Shown piece after piece: positions 1-6,700 of a stretch of 11,912 bases of DNA. Each line of letters starts with the position of its first letter. Position 1 is the stretch's first letter. This DNA is from an uncultured Candidatus Melainabacteria bacterium. GTDB lineage: Bacteria > Cyanobacteriota > Vampirovibrionia > Gastranaerophilales > Gastranaerophilaceae. The stretch covers positions 1 through 11,912 of the forward strand of contig CAKUTL010000047.1 of NCBI GenBank assembly GCA_934692295.1. The letters are read 5' to 3'. A program made the position numbers and the translations under genes. The notes under the pieces were generated by a model. The model saw only the letters and a program-made list of their open reading frames with translations, did no database searches and was not told where the DNA came from.

Positions 1-73
1 CTGGGACGGAAGGATTCGAACCTCCGAGATGGCTGGACCAAAACCAGCTGCCTTACCACTTGGCGACGTCCCA
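1..73 (-). tRNA. tRNA-Gln (anticodon UUG)
   Basis: Read on the minus strand, this stretch folds as a complete cloverleaf of 73 nt. The 7-bp acceptor stem is TGGGACG with CGTCCCA, followed by discriminator G at position 1. The anticodon stem is GCTGG/CCAGC around a 7-nt loop TTTTGGT, with anticodon TTG at 39-41, so it reads CAA (Gln). The T stem GGAGG/CCTTC encloses a TTCGAAT loop. The weak U1-A72 first pair is typical of bacterial tRNA-Gln. The window begins at the discriminator base, so it cannot be seen whether CCA is encoded. Confidence 0.97.
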
Positions 74-96
74 ATATTTAATTATCAACAATATTT

Positions 97-124
97 ATTC
101 TACCCGCTCAAAATTAAATGTCAA
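97..124 (-). promoter_or_regulatory. Promoter of tRNA-Gln
   Basis: On the minus strand there is a perfect -35 TTGACA (119-124), a 16-nt spacer and a -10 TAGAAT (97-102). The predicted transcription start is near 90, giving a leader of about 17 nt before the tRNA 5' end at 73. This is the closest match to the sigma-70 consensus in the window, as expected for a stable RNA gene. It also means the tRNA does not depend on readthrough from the gene upstream. Confidence 0.8.
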
Positions 125-153
125 TATTTATTTTTATTTTTTTTTCGTAGATT

Positions 154-753
154 TTATTTGATTTCTTTGAAAAATTCATTAGAAATCAATTGCGAATATT
201 TGCTTCTTTCGTTAGCGGAAATTAAGATTTTATCATTCCCTTTTGAATCTTGGGCAACTGAAATTATTCCAGAAATCTCTCCAATTGGGAATTTTTTAAT
301 TCTTGCGGTGAATTTTACGTATGGAATTTCTTTCCCGTAAGATTTCATTGTTCCTTGTTCTGTAACGTGAAATTCTTCTACCGCTGCTGATTGGTATTTA
401 ATTTTGTTGATTGCTGCTTTGATTTTTTCTTCTGCTTGTGAAGATTTGATATCCTCTTGAGTTAAAATTTGTTTTTTGCCAGAATCCACAACTACCATTT
501 TTTGCCCAGAAGCTTTATGTTCTGCAAGTACTGCGTTGTATCCTAAAACTCCAGCTGCTTTTTCAATTTCAAATTCTCTGTTTACTTTTGAAAAGTCCCC
601 AACTTTTTGAGCTCTTTCAAGTACAACATCTTTTGATGGATTTACAAAATTCATAAACTGTTGTTTTATCCAGTCTTGACCTCCAAGGGTCATGAAACCT
701 ACGATTAAAACCGTAAAAAATATTGCTCTTGTTACGTTTTTTAAACAGCCCAT
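154..753 (-). CDS. Membrane-anchored protein of unknown function (199 aa)
   Basis: I do not recognise this family. The N-terminus (residues 1-25) has a short basic stretch and one hydrophobic helix at about residues 9-24, which suggests an uncleaved signal anchor with the remaining ~170 residues outside the cytoplasm. The Cys at residue 3 precedes the helix, so it is not a lipobox. Residues 40-120 are charged and probably helical; residues 120-180 alternate in a way that suggests beta strands. The start is supported by AAAGGA seven bases upstream of the ATG. The gene is divergent from mutS across only 36 bp and lies upstream of tRNA-Gln. No intrinsic terminator is visible after the stop, only an A-rich tract on the coding strand. 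It is probably a real gene because it is uninterrupted, has a good ribosome site and a plausible promoter. Confidence 0.8.
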   Translation of the reverse strand: MGCLKNVTRAIFFTVLIVGFMTLGGQDWIKQQFMNFVNPSKDVVLERAQKVGDFSKVNREFEIEKAAGVLGYNAVLAEHKASGQKMVVVDSGKKQILTQEDIKSSQAEEKIKAAINKIKYQSAAVEEFHVTEQGTMKSYGKEIPYVKFTARIKKFPIGEISGIISVAQDSKGNDKILISANERSKYSQLISNEFFKEIK

Positions 754-754
754 G

Positions 755-783
755 TTGAAATCCTTTCATTTTTATATGAATAT
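755..783 (+). promoter_or_regulatory. Possible leaderless promoter of mutS
   Basis: TTGAAA at 755-760, then 17 nt, then GAATAT at 778-783 would place the transcription start exactly on the mutS ATG at 790. The -35 matches 5 of 6 consensus bases; the -10 only 3 of 6, although it keeps the important second A and final T. There is no Shine-Dalgarno sequence before this ATG, which fits a leaderless message. The perfect TATAAT at 784-789 is too close to the ATG to serve this start. Confidence 0.35.
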
Positions 784-809
784 TATAATATGACCAAGTC
801 TGAAATCAA
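782..809 (-). promoter_or_regulatory. Probable promoter of the 199-aa gene
   Basis: On the minus strand there is a -35-like TTGATT (804-809), a 16-nt spacer and a consensus -10 TATAAT (782-787). The predicted start is near 775, giving a leader of about 22 nt that contains the AAAGGA ribosome site. The -35 element lies inside the first codons of mutS. The -10 is part of the palindrome ATTATAAT, so it also reads TATAAT on the plus strand. Confidence 0.55.
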
Positions 810-3375
810 TCACATAAATAGTTGGGATGTTAATCCAGAAGAAACTACTCCTGTAATGCAACAATACTTGAAAATTAAACAGGAAAATCCTGGAATTTTA
901 TTATGGTATAGACTTGGCGATTTTTACGAAACTTTTTTTGAAGATGCTCTTATAATGTCTAAAGAGCTTGAACTTACATTAACGGGTCGTGATGCTGGTG
1001 CAAAAATGGGTAGAATTCCTCTTGCGGGTATTCCTTATAAAGCCGCTGATGCGTATTTGGAAAAGCTTGTGCAGAAGAATTATAAAGTTGCAATTTGCGA
1101 CCAATTGGAAGATCCAAAGTTTGCGAAAGGTCTTGTTAAACGTGGTGTTACAAGAGTTATCACTGCTGGTACTTTAACTGAAAGTAATTTATTAAATCAA
1201 AATTCTAATAATTATATTTGTGCCATTTATAAAGATGAAAAGAGTGATTTGTTTGGATTTTCTTATACTGACATTTCAACTGGAGAATTTAAAGTTACTC
1301 AAGCATCGTTAAATCTTGTGATGGCAGAACTTGCAAGGTTAAACCCTTCTGAGGTTGTTGCACCTAGTCTAAAACAGGATATAAAACCTTTCCAAATTGT
1401 TCCTGATGAAGTTGTAAATTTGCCAGAAGAAATTACGAAAAGATATAATTGTTCAAAAATTCCTCCATCTGTTTTTGATGTTGAGTTTTCTCAAAATAAT
1501 TTGAAACAAGTTTTTAAAACTCAAAGTTTGGAAAGTTTTGGGTATTCAAAGTATAAGTTAGGTTTTAGAGCTGCGGGAGCTTTGCTTGCGTATGTTTGGG
1601 AAACATTAAAAGGCAATATGCCAAAATTTGATAGGATTGAAGCATATGAACTCTCAGAATATATGATTCTGGATGCTTCTACGAGAAAAAATCTTGAACT
1701 TGTTGAAACTTTGAGAGAAAAGAATAAATATGGTTCTTTATTATGGGCAATAGACAAGACTAAAACCAATATGGGTGCAAGGCTTTTGAGAAGTTGGATT
1801 TGTCAGCCATTGAAAAATGTTTCAGATATTATGGAAAGACAAAATTCTGTATCTGAACTTGTGGCAAAAAGCGAAACTCGTTATAGTTTGTCCGAAACTC
1901 TGGAAAAGATTTATGATATTCAAAGACTTGCAACAAGGATGAGTAACGGTTCTGCAAGTCCAAAGGATTTTGTTAGTTTGAAATTGTCGTTATCTATGCT
2001 TCCTCAATTGCTTGATGTTACAGAAAGTCTTGATTATGATATGTTCTCAACGATTAGAGAATATCGTGATGAAATTTCTGATTATGTTCAACTTGTTGAA
2101 AATACTATTGTTGATAATCCTCCAATCTTACTTAAAGAAGGTGGAATTATCAAAGAACGTGTAAGCGGCGAACTAGATTATTTTAGAGATTTGCTTACTG
2201 GCGGAGAAGAATGGCTTCGTAATTTTGAGGAAGAAGAAAAAGAACGTACGGGTATTAAAAACTTAAAAATCGGCTATAATAAAGTTTTTGGGTATTTTAT
2301 AGAAGTTACAAATTCATATTTAAATATGGTTCCTCAGAGTTATGTTAGAAAACAAACTTTGACTGGGGCAGAAAGATTTATTACTGATGAATTGAAACAT
2401 CATGAGGATGACGTTTTATCTGCGAAATTTAAATCAACAGAACTTGAATATAAATTGTTTACAGATTTTAGAGAATATTCAAAAGAATTTGTTTCAAAAA
2501 TTAGAGAAATTGCGGATTGTATTGCAAGAGCAGATGTTTTGACTTCATTGTCTGAGATTGCGGTAGAAAATAATTATTGTTGTCCTGTGATAGATGAATC
2601 AGATGACTTTATTGTTAAAAATGGTCGTCATGCTGTTTTGGAAAAGATTTTACCGTTAGGTGAATATGTTCCGAATGATTTAGATTTAAAATCAAATTCT
2701 AAAAACAGTGATTCAACTCAATTTATGATTTTAACTGGTCCAAACATGGCTGGTAAATCTACTTATATGCGTCAAAACGCTTTAATTGCAATTTTAGCTC
2801 AAATAGGTTCTTGGGTTCCTGCAGATTCTGCGAAAATTGGTGCAATTGATAAGGTTTTCACAAGAGTAGGAGCTAGTGATGATTTGACTCTTGGGCAGTC
2901 AACATTCATGGTGGAAATGATTGAAACATCTTTCATTTTGAACACTGCAACTGATAGAAGTTTCATTTTGTTGGATGAAATCGGGCGTGGTACAAGTACT
3001 TATGATGGTGTTGCGATTGCTTGGTCTGTTGCTGAATATATTGCTACAAAGATTGGTGCAAGATGTATTTTTGCAACTCACTATCACGAATTAAATGTAA
3101 TGACTAAAACTTATCCGCAAATTAAAAACTATCGAATTACAATTGCTGAAAACAATGGTGAGATTGAATTTTTGAGAAAAATTGTTCAAGGTGGTGCGAG
3201 CAAAAGTTATGGTATTCAGGTTGCCAAAATGGCAGGGCTTCCAAATTCTGTAGTAAAAAGATCTGAAGAATTAATGTTAAAAATGCAAAGAGATTTCTCA
3301 AATAACCTTGCAACTCGTAAAAAAATGGTAAATAATGATGATGTAGTTCCTCAACTTTCTTTATTTGGCATGTAA
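790..3375 (+). CDS. mutS: DNA mismatch repair protein MutS
   Basis: This is the mismatch-recognition ATPase that starts DNA mismatch repair. It clamps on mispaired DNA and recruits MutL. At 861 aa it has the full family length. The N-terminal domain carries the mismatch-probing Phe-x-Glu motif (GDFYE, with F45 and E47). Connector and lever/clamp domains follow to about residue 560. The ATPase domain has Walker A GPNMAGKST (650-658), Walker B LLDEIGRGTST (727-737) and the ATHYHEL motif (762-768). The C-terminus ends in QLSLF (855-859), a typical sliding-clamp binding motif. The ATG at 790 has no ribosome site. The next in-frame ATG is codon 23, which would remove residues just before the conserved TPVMQQYL, so 790 is preferred; the message may be leaderless. 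No mutL is visible nearby. Confidence 0.97.
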   Translation: MTKSEINHINSWDVNPEETTPVMQQYLKIKQENPGILLWYRLGDFYETFFEDALIMSKELELTLTGRDAGAKMGRIPLAGIPYKAADAYLEKLVQKNYKVAICDQLEDPKFAKGLVKRGVTRVITAGTLTESNLLNQNSNNYICAIYKDEKSDLFGFSYTDISTGEFKVTQASLNLVMAELARLNPSEVVAPSLKQDIKPFQIVPDEVVNLPEEITKRYNCSKIPPSVFDVEFSQNNLKQVFKTQSLESFGYSKYKLGFRAAGALLAYVWETLKGNMPKFDRIEAYELSEYMILDASTRKNLELVETLREKNKYGSLLWAIDKTKTNMGARLLRSWICQPLKNVSDIMERQNSVSELVAKSETRYSLSETLEKIYDIQRLATRMSNGSASPKDFVSLKLSLSMLPQLLDVTESLDYDMFSTIREYRDEISDYVQLVENTIVDNPPILLKEGGIIKERVSGELDYFRDLLTGGEEWLRNFEEEEKERTGIKNLKIGYNKVFGYFIEVTNSYLNMVPQSYVRKQTLTGAERFITDELKHHEDDVLSAKFKSTELEYKLFTDFREYSKEFVSKIREIADCIARADVLTSLSEIAVENNYCCPVIDESDDFIVKNGRHAVLEKILPLGEYVPNDLDLKSNSKNSDSTQFMILTGPNMAGKSTYMRQNALIAILAQIGSWVPADSAKIGAIDKVFTRVGASDDLTLGQSTFMVEMIETSFILNTATDRSFILLDEIGRGTSTYDGVAIAWSVAEYIATKIGARCIFATHYHELNVMTKTYPQIKNYRITIAENNGEIEFLRKIVQGGASKSYGIQVAKMAGLPNSVVKRSEELMLKMQRDFSNNLATRKKMVNNDDVVPQLSLFGM

Positions 3376-3443
3376 AGATTTCTAAATAGAGATAGCAAAA
3401 ATATTAATTTTAGTGTTTTAAAAATTGAGCAAGGAGTGTAGTT

Positions 3444-3929
3444 ATGATGAAAGTAGGATTAAGCCCAATTAGTTTCAGGGCAGATGGAAATCAATTTAAC
3501 TTAGCGAGCAATCCACAAAAACCAGTTGTTGCTCAAGAGCAAAATACTTCAACTTTACAACCGGAAGTTCCAAAACAATCAAAATCTATGCGAGAACGAA
3601 TTGCCGGTGTGTGGAAATTTTTTGCATCAGCTAATAAGTTAATTCAAGCCTACGCAAAAGGTATTGCATATGCTACGGTTACCGCAGGAACAGTGCTTTC
3701 TGCTTCTTGGCTATTTAATTCTTTACCAAAGACATTTGCAAAAAATGGTCCAAAATTAATTGAAACAATTAAACATCCATTGAACCATATCAGTAAAGCA
3801 GGTAAGATTTATGCTGTAGTCGGAGCTGTTGGAGCCTTTGGTTATCAGGCTTTGAAGGGGCATTTGTCAGCAAACCAAAGAACAGCTGATATTGACCATC
3901 AGTTAAAAGTTGGACATCGTGATAGTTAA
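3444..3929 (+). CDS. Small two-helix membrane protein of unknown function (161 aa)
   Basis: I do not recognise a named family. The start is well supported by AAGGAG at 3431-3436, seven bases before ATG; a second ATG directly follows (ten bases from the site), so the mature start may be one residue later. The N-terminus contains the tag SPISFRA (residues 7-13). A low-complexity Gln/Pro/Asn-rich stretch follows (residues 17-47). A basic region (48-66) precedes a hydrophobic helix at about 73-92, and a second helix lies at about 119-136. The C-terminal tail is hydrophilic. There is no cleavable signal peptide. It lies 68 bp after mutS in the same direction and ends 1 bp from the convergent XRE regulator gene. 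From memory, short I-S-F tags near the N-terminus recur in many unrelated gut Melainabacteria proteins; this is not checked here. Confidence 0.75.
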   Translation: MMKVGLSPISFRADGNQFNLASNPQKPVVAQEQNTSTLQPEVPKQSKSMRERIAGVWKFFASANKLIQAYAKGIAYATVTAGTVLSASWLFNSLPKTFAKNGPKLIETIKHPLNHISKAGKIYAVVGAVGAFGYQALKGHLSANQRTADIDHQLKVGHRDS

Positions 3930-3930
3930 A

Positions 3931-4149
3931 TTATTCTGTATCTACAAGTTTAGTTAGTTTGACATCAAGTGCATTAGCAAGTTTGATAAGGGTTTTTATT
4001 GTCAGATTTTGTTTGCCTGATTCAACTTTCCCAATATATTTTTCATGAACATCTATCATTTCTGCAAGTTGAAATTGTGTGAGATTTTTTCTCATTCTCT
4101 CAACTTTAATGTTGAATGCAATCTTTTTTATAATCTCTTCTTCCTTCAT
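3931..4149 (-). CDS. XRE/Cro-CI family helix-turn-helix regulator (72 aa)
   Basis: This is a single-domain DNA-binding protein. The HTH_3 fold is evident from the pattern RMRKNLTQFQLAEMIDVHEK (residues 18-37), with the recognition helix beginning near VHEKYIGKVESGK, followed by LANALDVKLTKL. There is no extra ligand-binding or toxin-like domain, and 72 aa is usual for stand-alone members. The reading frame covers the whole domain from residue 1, but there is no Shine-Dalgarno sequence before the ATG, and a -10-like element sits exactly where a leaderless message would need it. The gene converges on the 161-aa gene (1 bp between stops) and diverges from the prepilin gene. It could therefore regulate itself and the prepilin, or act as an orphan antitoxin-like repressor; no toxin partner is seen. 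Confidence 0.9.
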   Translation of the reverse strand: MKEEEIIKKIAFNIKVERMRKNLTQFQLAEMIDVHEKYIGKVESGKQNLTIKTLIKLANALDVKLTKLVDTE

Positions 4150-4155
4150 ATACTT

Positions 4156-4161
4156 ATTATG
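4156..4161 (-). promoter_or_regulatory. Possible -10 element of the XRE gene (leaderless)
   Basis: On the minus strand CATAAT lies six bases before the ATG at 4149, so transcription would begin on the start codon itself. A 4-of-6 -35 match (TTATAA, 4178-4183) sits 16 nt upstream. The region is very AT-rich, so chance matches are easy; another -10-like TATTAT lies a little further upstream (4169-4174). Confidence 0.3.
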
Positions 4162-4242
4162 ACTACTTATAATATGTTTATAACCAACTAAAATAATCCA
4201 AATAGAGTATTATATATTGTCGGATAATCAATTCTAGTTTTG

Positions 4243-4248
4243 TATAAT
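4243..4248 (+). promoter_or_regulatory. Probable -10 element of the prepilin gene
   Basis: A consensus TATAAT places the transcription start near 4255, giving a leader of about 29 nt that contains the GAAGAGG ribosome site. No good -35 is found at normal spacing; the nearest, TTGTCG at 4217-4222, is 20 nt away. That may indicate dependence on an activator, or simply that the element is misassigned. Confidence 0.4.
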
Positions 4249-4283
4249 ATTTCTATTAATAGTTATGGAAGAGGTTATTGATA

Positions 4284-4988
4284 ATGGTTTTTAAACGAGG
4301 GTTTACACTTGCGGAAGTTTTGATAACTCTTGGAATTATTGGCGTCGTTGCAGCAATGACAATTCCTACATTAATTTCTAAAATTGGGAAACGCCAGTTG
4401 GAATCTCAAATCAAAGCAACTTATGCAACTATTGCTCAAACTATGCGTTCAGCAGAAGCTGATGGTGTAGATTTTGATATGCAGATTCAAGATGGTAGTG
4501 TTGATAGTATGAAAGAGTGGTTTCAGACTTATATGGCCCCGTATATGAAAACTGAAAAAGTTTGTTATAATGCGACGGGATGTTGGCATAAAAAAGGTGA
4601 GTCTAAAACTTTAAATGGAGCAGCTCCATATTATGAATCGAGTGCAGGAATTGGTGTTCAGATTGTAACTTTTGTTACTGCTAAAGGAGCATATTTTGAT
4701 ATTGATGGTTTTTTCCCTAATGATATGAAAAATCTTTTTGGTATAAATACTGATAATCAAGGGTTAATTTTCTATTTTGATGCAAATGGTGATAGAAAAC
4801 CAAATAGGATTGGAAAAGATATTTATATTATGGGTTTTACAGATAAAGGTTTAGTTCCAGCTGGAACTAACAAAACTCAAGCTCAAGTAGAACAAAATTG
4901 TATAAAAGGTAATGGTTATTGGTGTTTATCATATATTATGCAAAACGGTTGGCAAATCTCAGACGAAGTTTGGAAACGTAAAAGATAA
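4284..4988 (+). CDS. Type IV prepilin-like / pseudopilin protein
   Basis: This protein has a class III (type IV) prepilin signal. A six-residue basic leader MVFKRG ends in Gly, the mature protein would start FTLAE with Glu at +5, and a long hydrophobic helix follows. A prepilin peptidase would cleave after the Gly and methylate the Phe. The globular part has two cysteine pairs (residues 94/100 and 206/214) and the acidic loop DANGDRKPNRIGKD (166-179), which resembles the calcium-binding loop of GspG-type pseudopilins. The start at ATG 4284 is preferred because AAGAGG (4269-4274) is nine bases upstream. A TTG six bases earlier would be only three bases from that site. Length is 234 aa. The gene stands alone with no pilus assembly genes nearby, so it may be a minor pilin or a secreted adhesin-like pseudopilin. 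Its stop abuts that of tgt. Confidence 0.92.
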   Translation: MVFKRGFTLAEVLITLGIIGVVAAMTIPTLISKIGKRQLESQIKATYATIAQTMRSAEADGVDFDMQIQDGSVDSMKEWFQTYMAPYMKTEKVCYNATGCWHKKGESKTLNGAAPYYESSAGIGVQIVTFVTAKGAYFDIDGFFPNDMKNLFGINTDNQGLIFYFDANGDRKPNRIGKDIYIMGFTDKGLVPAGTNKTQAQVEQNCIKGNGYWCLSYIMQNGWQISDEVWKRKR

Positions 4989-6113
4989 TTAACCTTTAAT
5001 CAATCTGTCATAATGTTCTGCGTAAAAGTCGCCATATCTGTCTTCTAAAATTGCTTGACGGCATTTTTTCGCAAAATCGATTAAGAACTTAATATTATGA
5101 ATTGATAGAAGTGTTGATGCCGTTTGTTCTTGACATCTCCAAAGGTGTCTGATATATGCTCTTGAATGATTTTTGCAAGCATAACAATCACAGCCTTCAA
5201 CAAGTGGTGCGTGATCATCTTGGTATTTCTTGTTTTTAATGTTAGCTTTTCCATCCCAAGTGAAGAAAGAACCGTGTCTAGCATTTCTTGTCGGTAAAAC
5301 ACAGTCGAACATATCAACACCATATTTGATTCCGTTTAATAAATCTTCTGGAGTTCCAACTCCCATTAAATATCTCGGTTTATATTTTGGAAGTAGTGGA
5401 GCTGTTAATTCTGTGAAATGGTTTTTAATATCTGTTGGTTCTCCAACGCTTACGCCTCCAATTGCATAACCAACTGCATCAAATGAAGAAATTACTCTTG
5501 CACTTTCTTTTCTCAAATCATCGAAGAAAGCTCCCTGTACAATTGGAAATAGAGCTTGTTTAGGGTTAGTTTTTGCTTTGAAACATCTTTCTAGCCAACG
5601 GTGAGTTCTTTCCATTGCTGCTTTTGCTGTTTCATAATCGCAAGGGTATGGAGCACATTCATCAAATGCCATCATAATATCTGCTCCAATGTCTTGTTGA
5701 ATTTCCATTGAAACTTCTGGAGAGATAAAATGTTTTGTTCCATCTTTAGGATCTCTGAATTCGACCCCATCTTCTGTAATCTTTCTCAAATGAGATAATG
5801 AGAATACTTGAAAACCTCCAGAATCTGTAAGCACTGGCTTATCCCAGTTCATCCAATCGTGAATTCCGCCAAAATCTCGAATTCTTTTTGTACCAGCTCT
5901 TAAGTATAAATGATAAGAATTTGCTAAGATTATTTGAGCCCCTGTATCTCGAATTTGGTCGCAGGTCAAGGATTTTACGGCAGAATTTGTTCCAACAGGC
6001 ATGAAGATTGGTGTTTCAATTTTGCCATGCGGCGTTGTTAAAATACCTGCTCTTGCTCCTGTTTGAGCATCTTCGTGAATCAATTCATAGCTAAAATAAT
6101 CTTTTTCTTGCAT
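4989..6113 (-). CDS. tgt: Queuine/preQ1 tRNA-guanine transglycosylase
   Basis: This cytoplasmic enzyme exchanges the wobble guanine G34 of tRNAs with GUN anticodons (Asp, Asn, His, Tyr) for preQ1 as the first tRNA step of queuosine synthesis. The expected residues are present: general acid/base D97 in TDSGGFQVFS, nucleophile D270 in FDCVLPTRNARHG, and zinc ligands C308, C310, C313 and H339. All six are offset by a constant 10 residues from the Zymomonas mobilis numbering, except D97, which is offset by 5. At 374 aa it is full length. It starts 26 bp after ndk and is probably co-transcribed with it. The ribosome site is weak (AGAAAG). The stop codon directly abuts the stop of the convergent prepilin gene, leaving no room for a terminator. 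No other queuosine genes are in view. Confidence 0.97.
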   Translation of the reverse strand: MQEKDYFSYELIHEDAQTGARAGILTTPHGKIETPIFMPVGTNSAVKSLTCDQIRDTGAQIILANSYHLYLRAGTKRIRDFGGIHDWMNWDKPVLTDSGGFQVFSLSHLRKITEDGVEFRDPKDGTKHFISPEVSMEIQQDIGADIMMAFDECAPYPCDYETAKAAMERTHRWLERCFKAKTNPKQALFPIVQGAFFDDLRKESARVISSFDAVGYAIGGVSVGEPTDIKNHFTELTAPLLPKYKPRYLMGVGTPEDLLNGIKYGVDMFDCVLPTRNARHGSFFTWDGKANIKNKKYQDDHAPLVEGCDCYACKNHSRAYIRHLWRCQEQTASTLLSIHNIKFLIDFAKKCRQAILEDRYGDFYAEHYDRLIKG

Positions 6114-6139
6114 AATTTTTCTTTCTAATTTATAAAAAT

Positions 6140-6613
6140 CTATTCAGCGTCTAAATGTTCTACAACAAGTTCTGACATTGATTTAGAAGTTGTGCATAAT
6201 TCATCTTCTGTGAAGTAAATTTTGATTTCTCTTTCAGCACTAGCAACAGAATCAGAACCGTGAACGATATTGTATTCTTTTACTTGTGCAAAATCTGCTC
6301 TAATTGTTCCAACTTCTGCTTCATCAGGATTTGTTGAACCCATCAAGTGTCTTACTCCTGCTACTGCGTTGAAGCCTTGTACTACCATTGCAACAATTGG
6401 GCCACTTTGAAGATATTGAATAAGTCTAGGGAAGAATGGTTTGTCTTTGTGTTCTTCGTAATGTGCTTTTGCTTGTGCATCTGTTGCTTGTAGCATTTTC
6501 ATTGCAACAATTTTGTAACCTTTGGTTTCAAGTCTTTTGATAACTTCTCCAACCAAACCTCTTTGTACTCCGTCAGGTTTTACTGCAACAAATGTTCTTT
6601 CTTCTGCTCGCAT
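6140..6613 (-). CDS. ndk: Nucleoside diphosphate kinase
   Basis: This enzyme transfers the gamma phosphate of ATP to nucleoside diphosphates through a phosphohistidine and balances the NTP and dNTP pools. The N-terminal RTFVAVKPDGVQRGLVGE and the active-site segment YNIVHGSDSVASAEREI, with catalytic H118, are diagnostic. The length of 157 aa is slightly above the usual 140-150 because of a short acidic C-terminal tail (residues 145-157). A strong ribosome site (AGGAG at 6620-6624, six bases from the ATG) and its own probable promoter in the 87-bp gap after the flavoprotein gene suggest higher or independent expression within the alr-to-tgt run. Confidence 0.97.
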   Translation of the reverse strand: MRAEERTFVAVKPDGVQRGLVGEVIKRLETKGYKIVAMKMLQATDAQAKAHYEEHKDKPFFPRLIQYLQSGPIVAMVVQGFNAVAGVRHLMGSTNPDEAEVGTIRADFAQVKEYNIVHGSDSVASAEREIKIYFTEDELCTTSKSMSELVVEHLDAE

Positions 6614-6648
6614 ATTTTTCTCCTCTCCAAAAAATACATTATAGATAT

Positions 6649-6678
6649 ATTATAACATAAACATTTCTATAATGTTGA
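6649..6678 (-). promoter_or_regulatory. Probable internal promoter for ndk-tgt
   Basis: On the minus strand TCAACA (6673-6678, 4 of 6 matches to the -35 consensus), an 18-nt spacer and a consensus TATAAT (6649-6654) predict a start near 6642 and a leader of about 29 nt before ndk. A second TATAAT lies at 6638-6643 without a good -35. The arrangement would uncouple ndk and tgt from the alr promoter. Confidence 0.5.
6660..6676. repeat. Short inverted repeat overlapping the ndk promoter
   Basis: AACATT, five bases, AATGTT: a perfect 6-bp inverted repeat with a 17-bp span. It lies in the spacer and over part of the -35 of the probable ndk promoter, a position suited to a repressor operator. It is not followed by a T-run, so it is a poor terminator for the upstream flavoprotein gene. 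In such AT-rich DNA it could be chance. Confidence 0.3.
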
Positions 6679-6700
6679 ACTCAAAGGATACGTTCTGTTT

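Noticed and set aside
131..146. T-rich tract as a terminator for the 199-aa gene
   Set aside because: On the gene's strand this tract is A-rich, and no GC-rich hairpin precedes it.
29..340. Plus-strand open frame across the tRNA and the end of the 199-aa gene
   Set aside because: It overlaps a clear tRNA and has low-complexity Phe/Leu-rich sequence typical of the reverse of AT-rich coding DNA.
784..789. TATAAT as the -10 of mutS
   Set aside because: Transcription would begin inside the gene at about 796, after the ATG, and the next in-frame ATG would cut into sequence next to the conserved TPVMQQYL.
3444..4149. Toxin-antitoxin pair made of the 161-aa protein and the XRE protein
   Set aside because: The genes are convergent instead of co-directional, and the 161-aa protein shows no toxin motif.
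4278..4283. Upstream TTG start for the prepilin gene
   Set aside because: It is only three bases from the ribosome site, while the ATG at 4284 is nine bases away and gives the normal six-residue leader.
6660..6676. Intrinsic terminator after the flavoprotein gene
   Set aside because: The hairpin is AT-only except for one G-C pair and has no following T-run on the transcribed strand.
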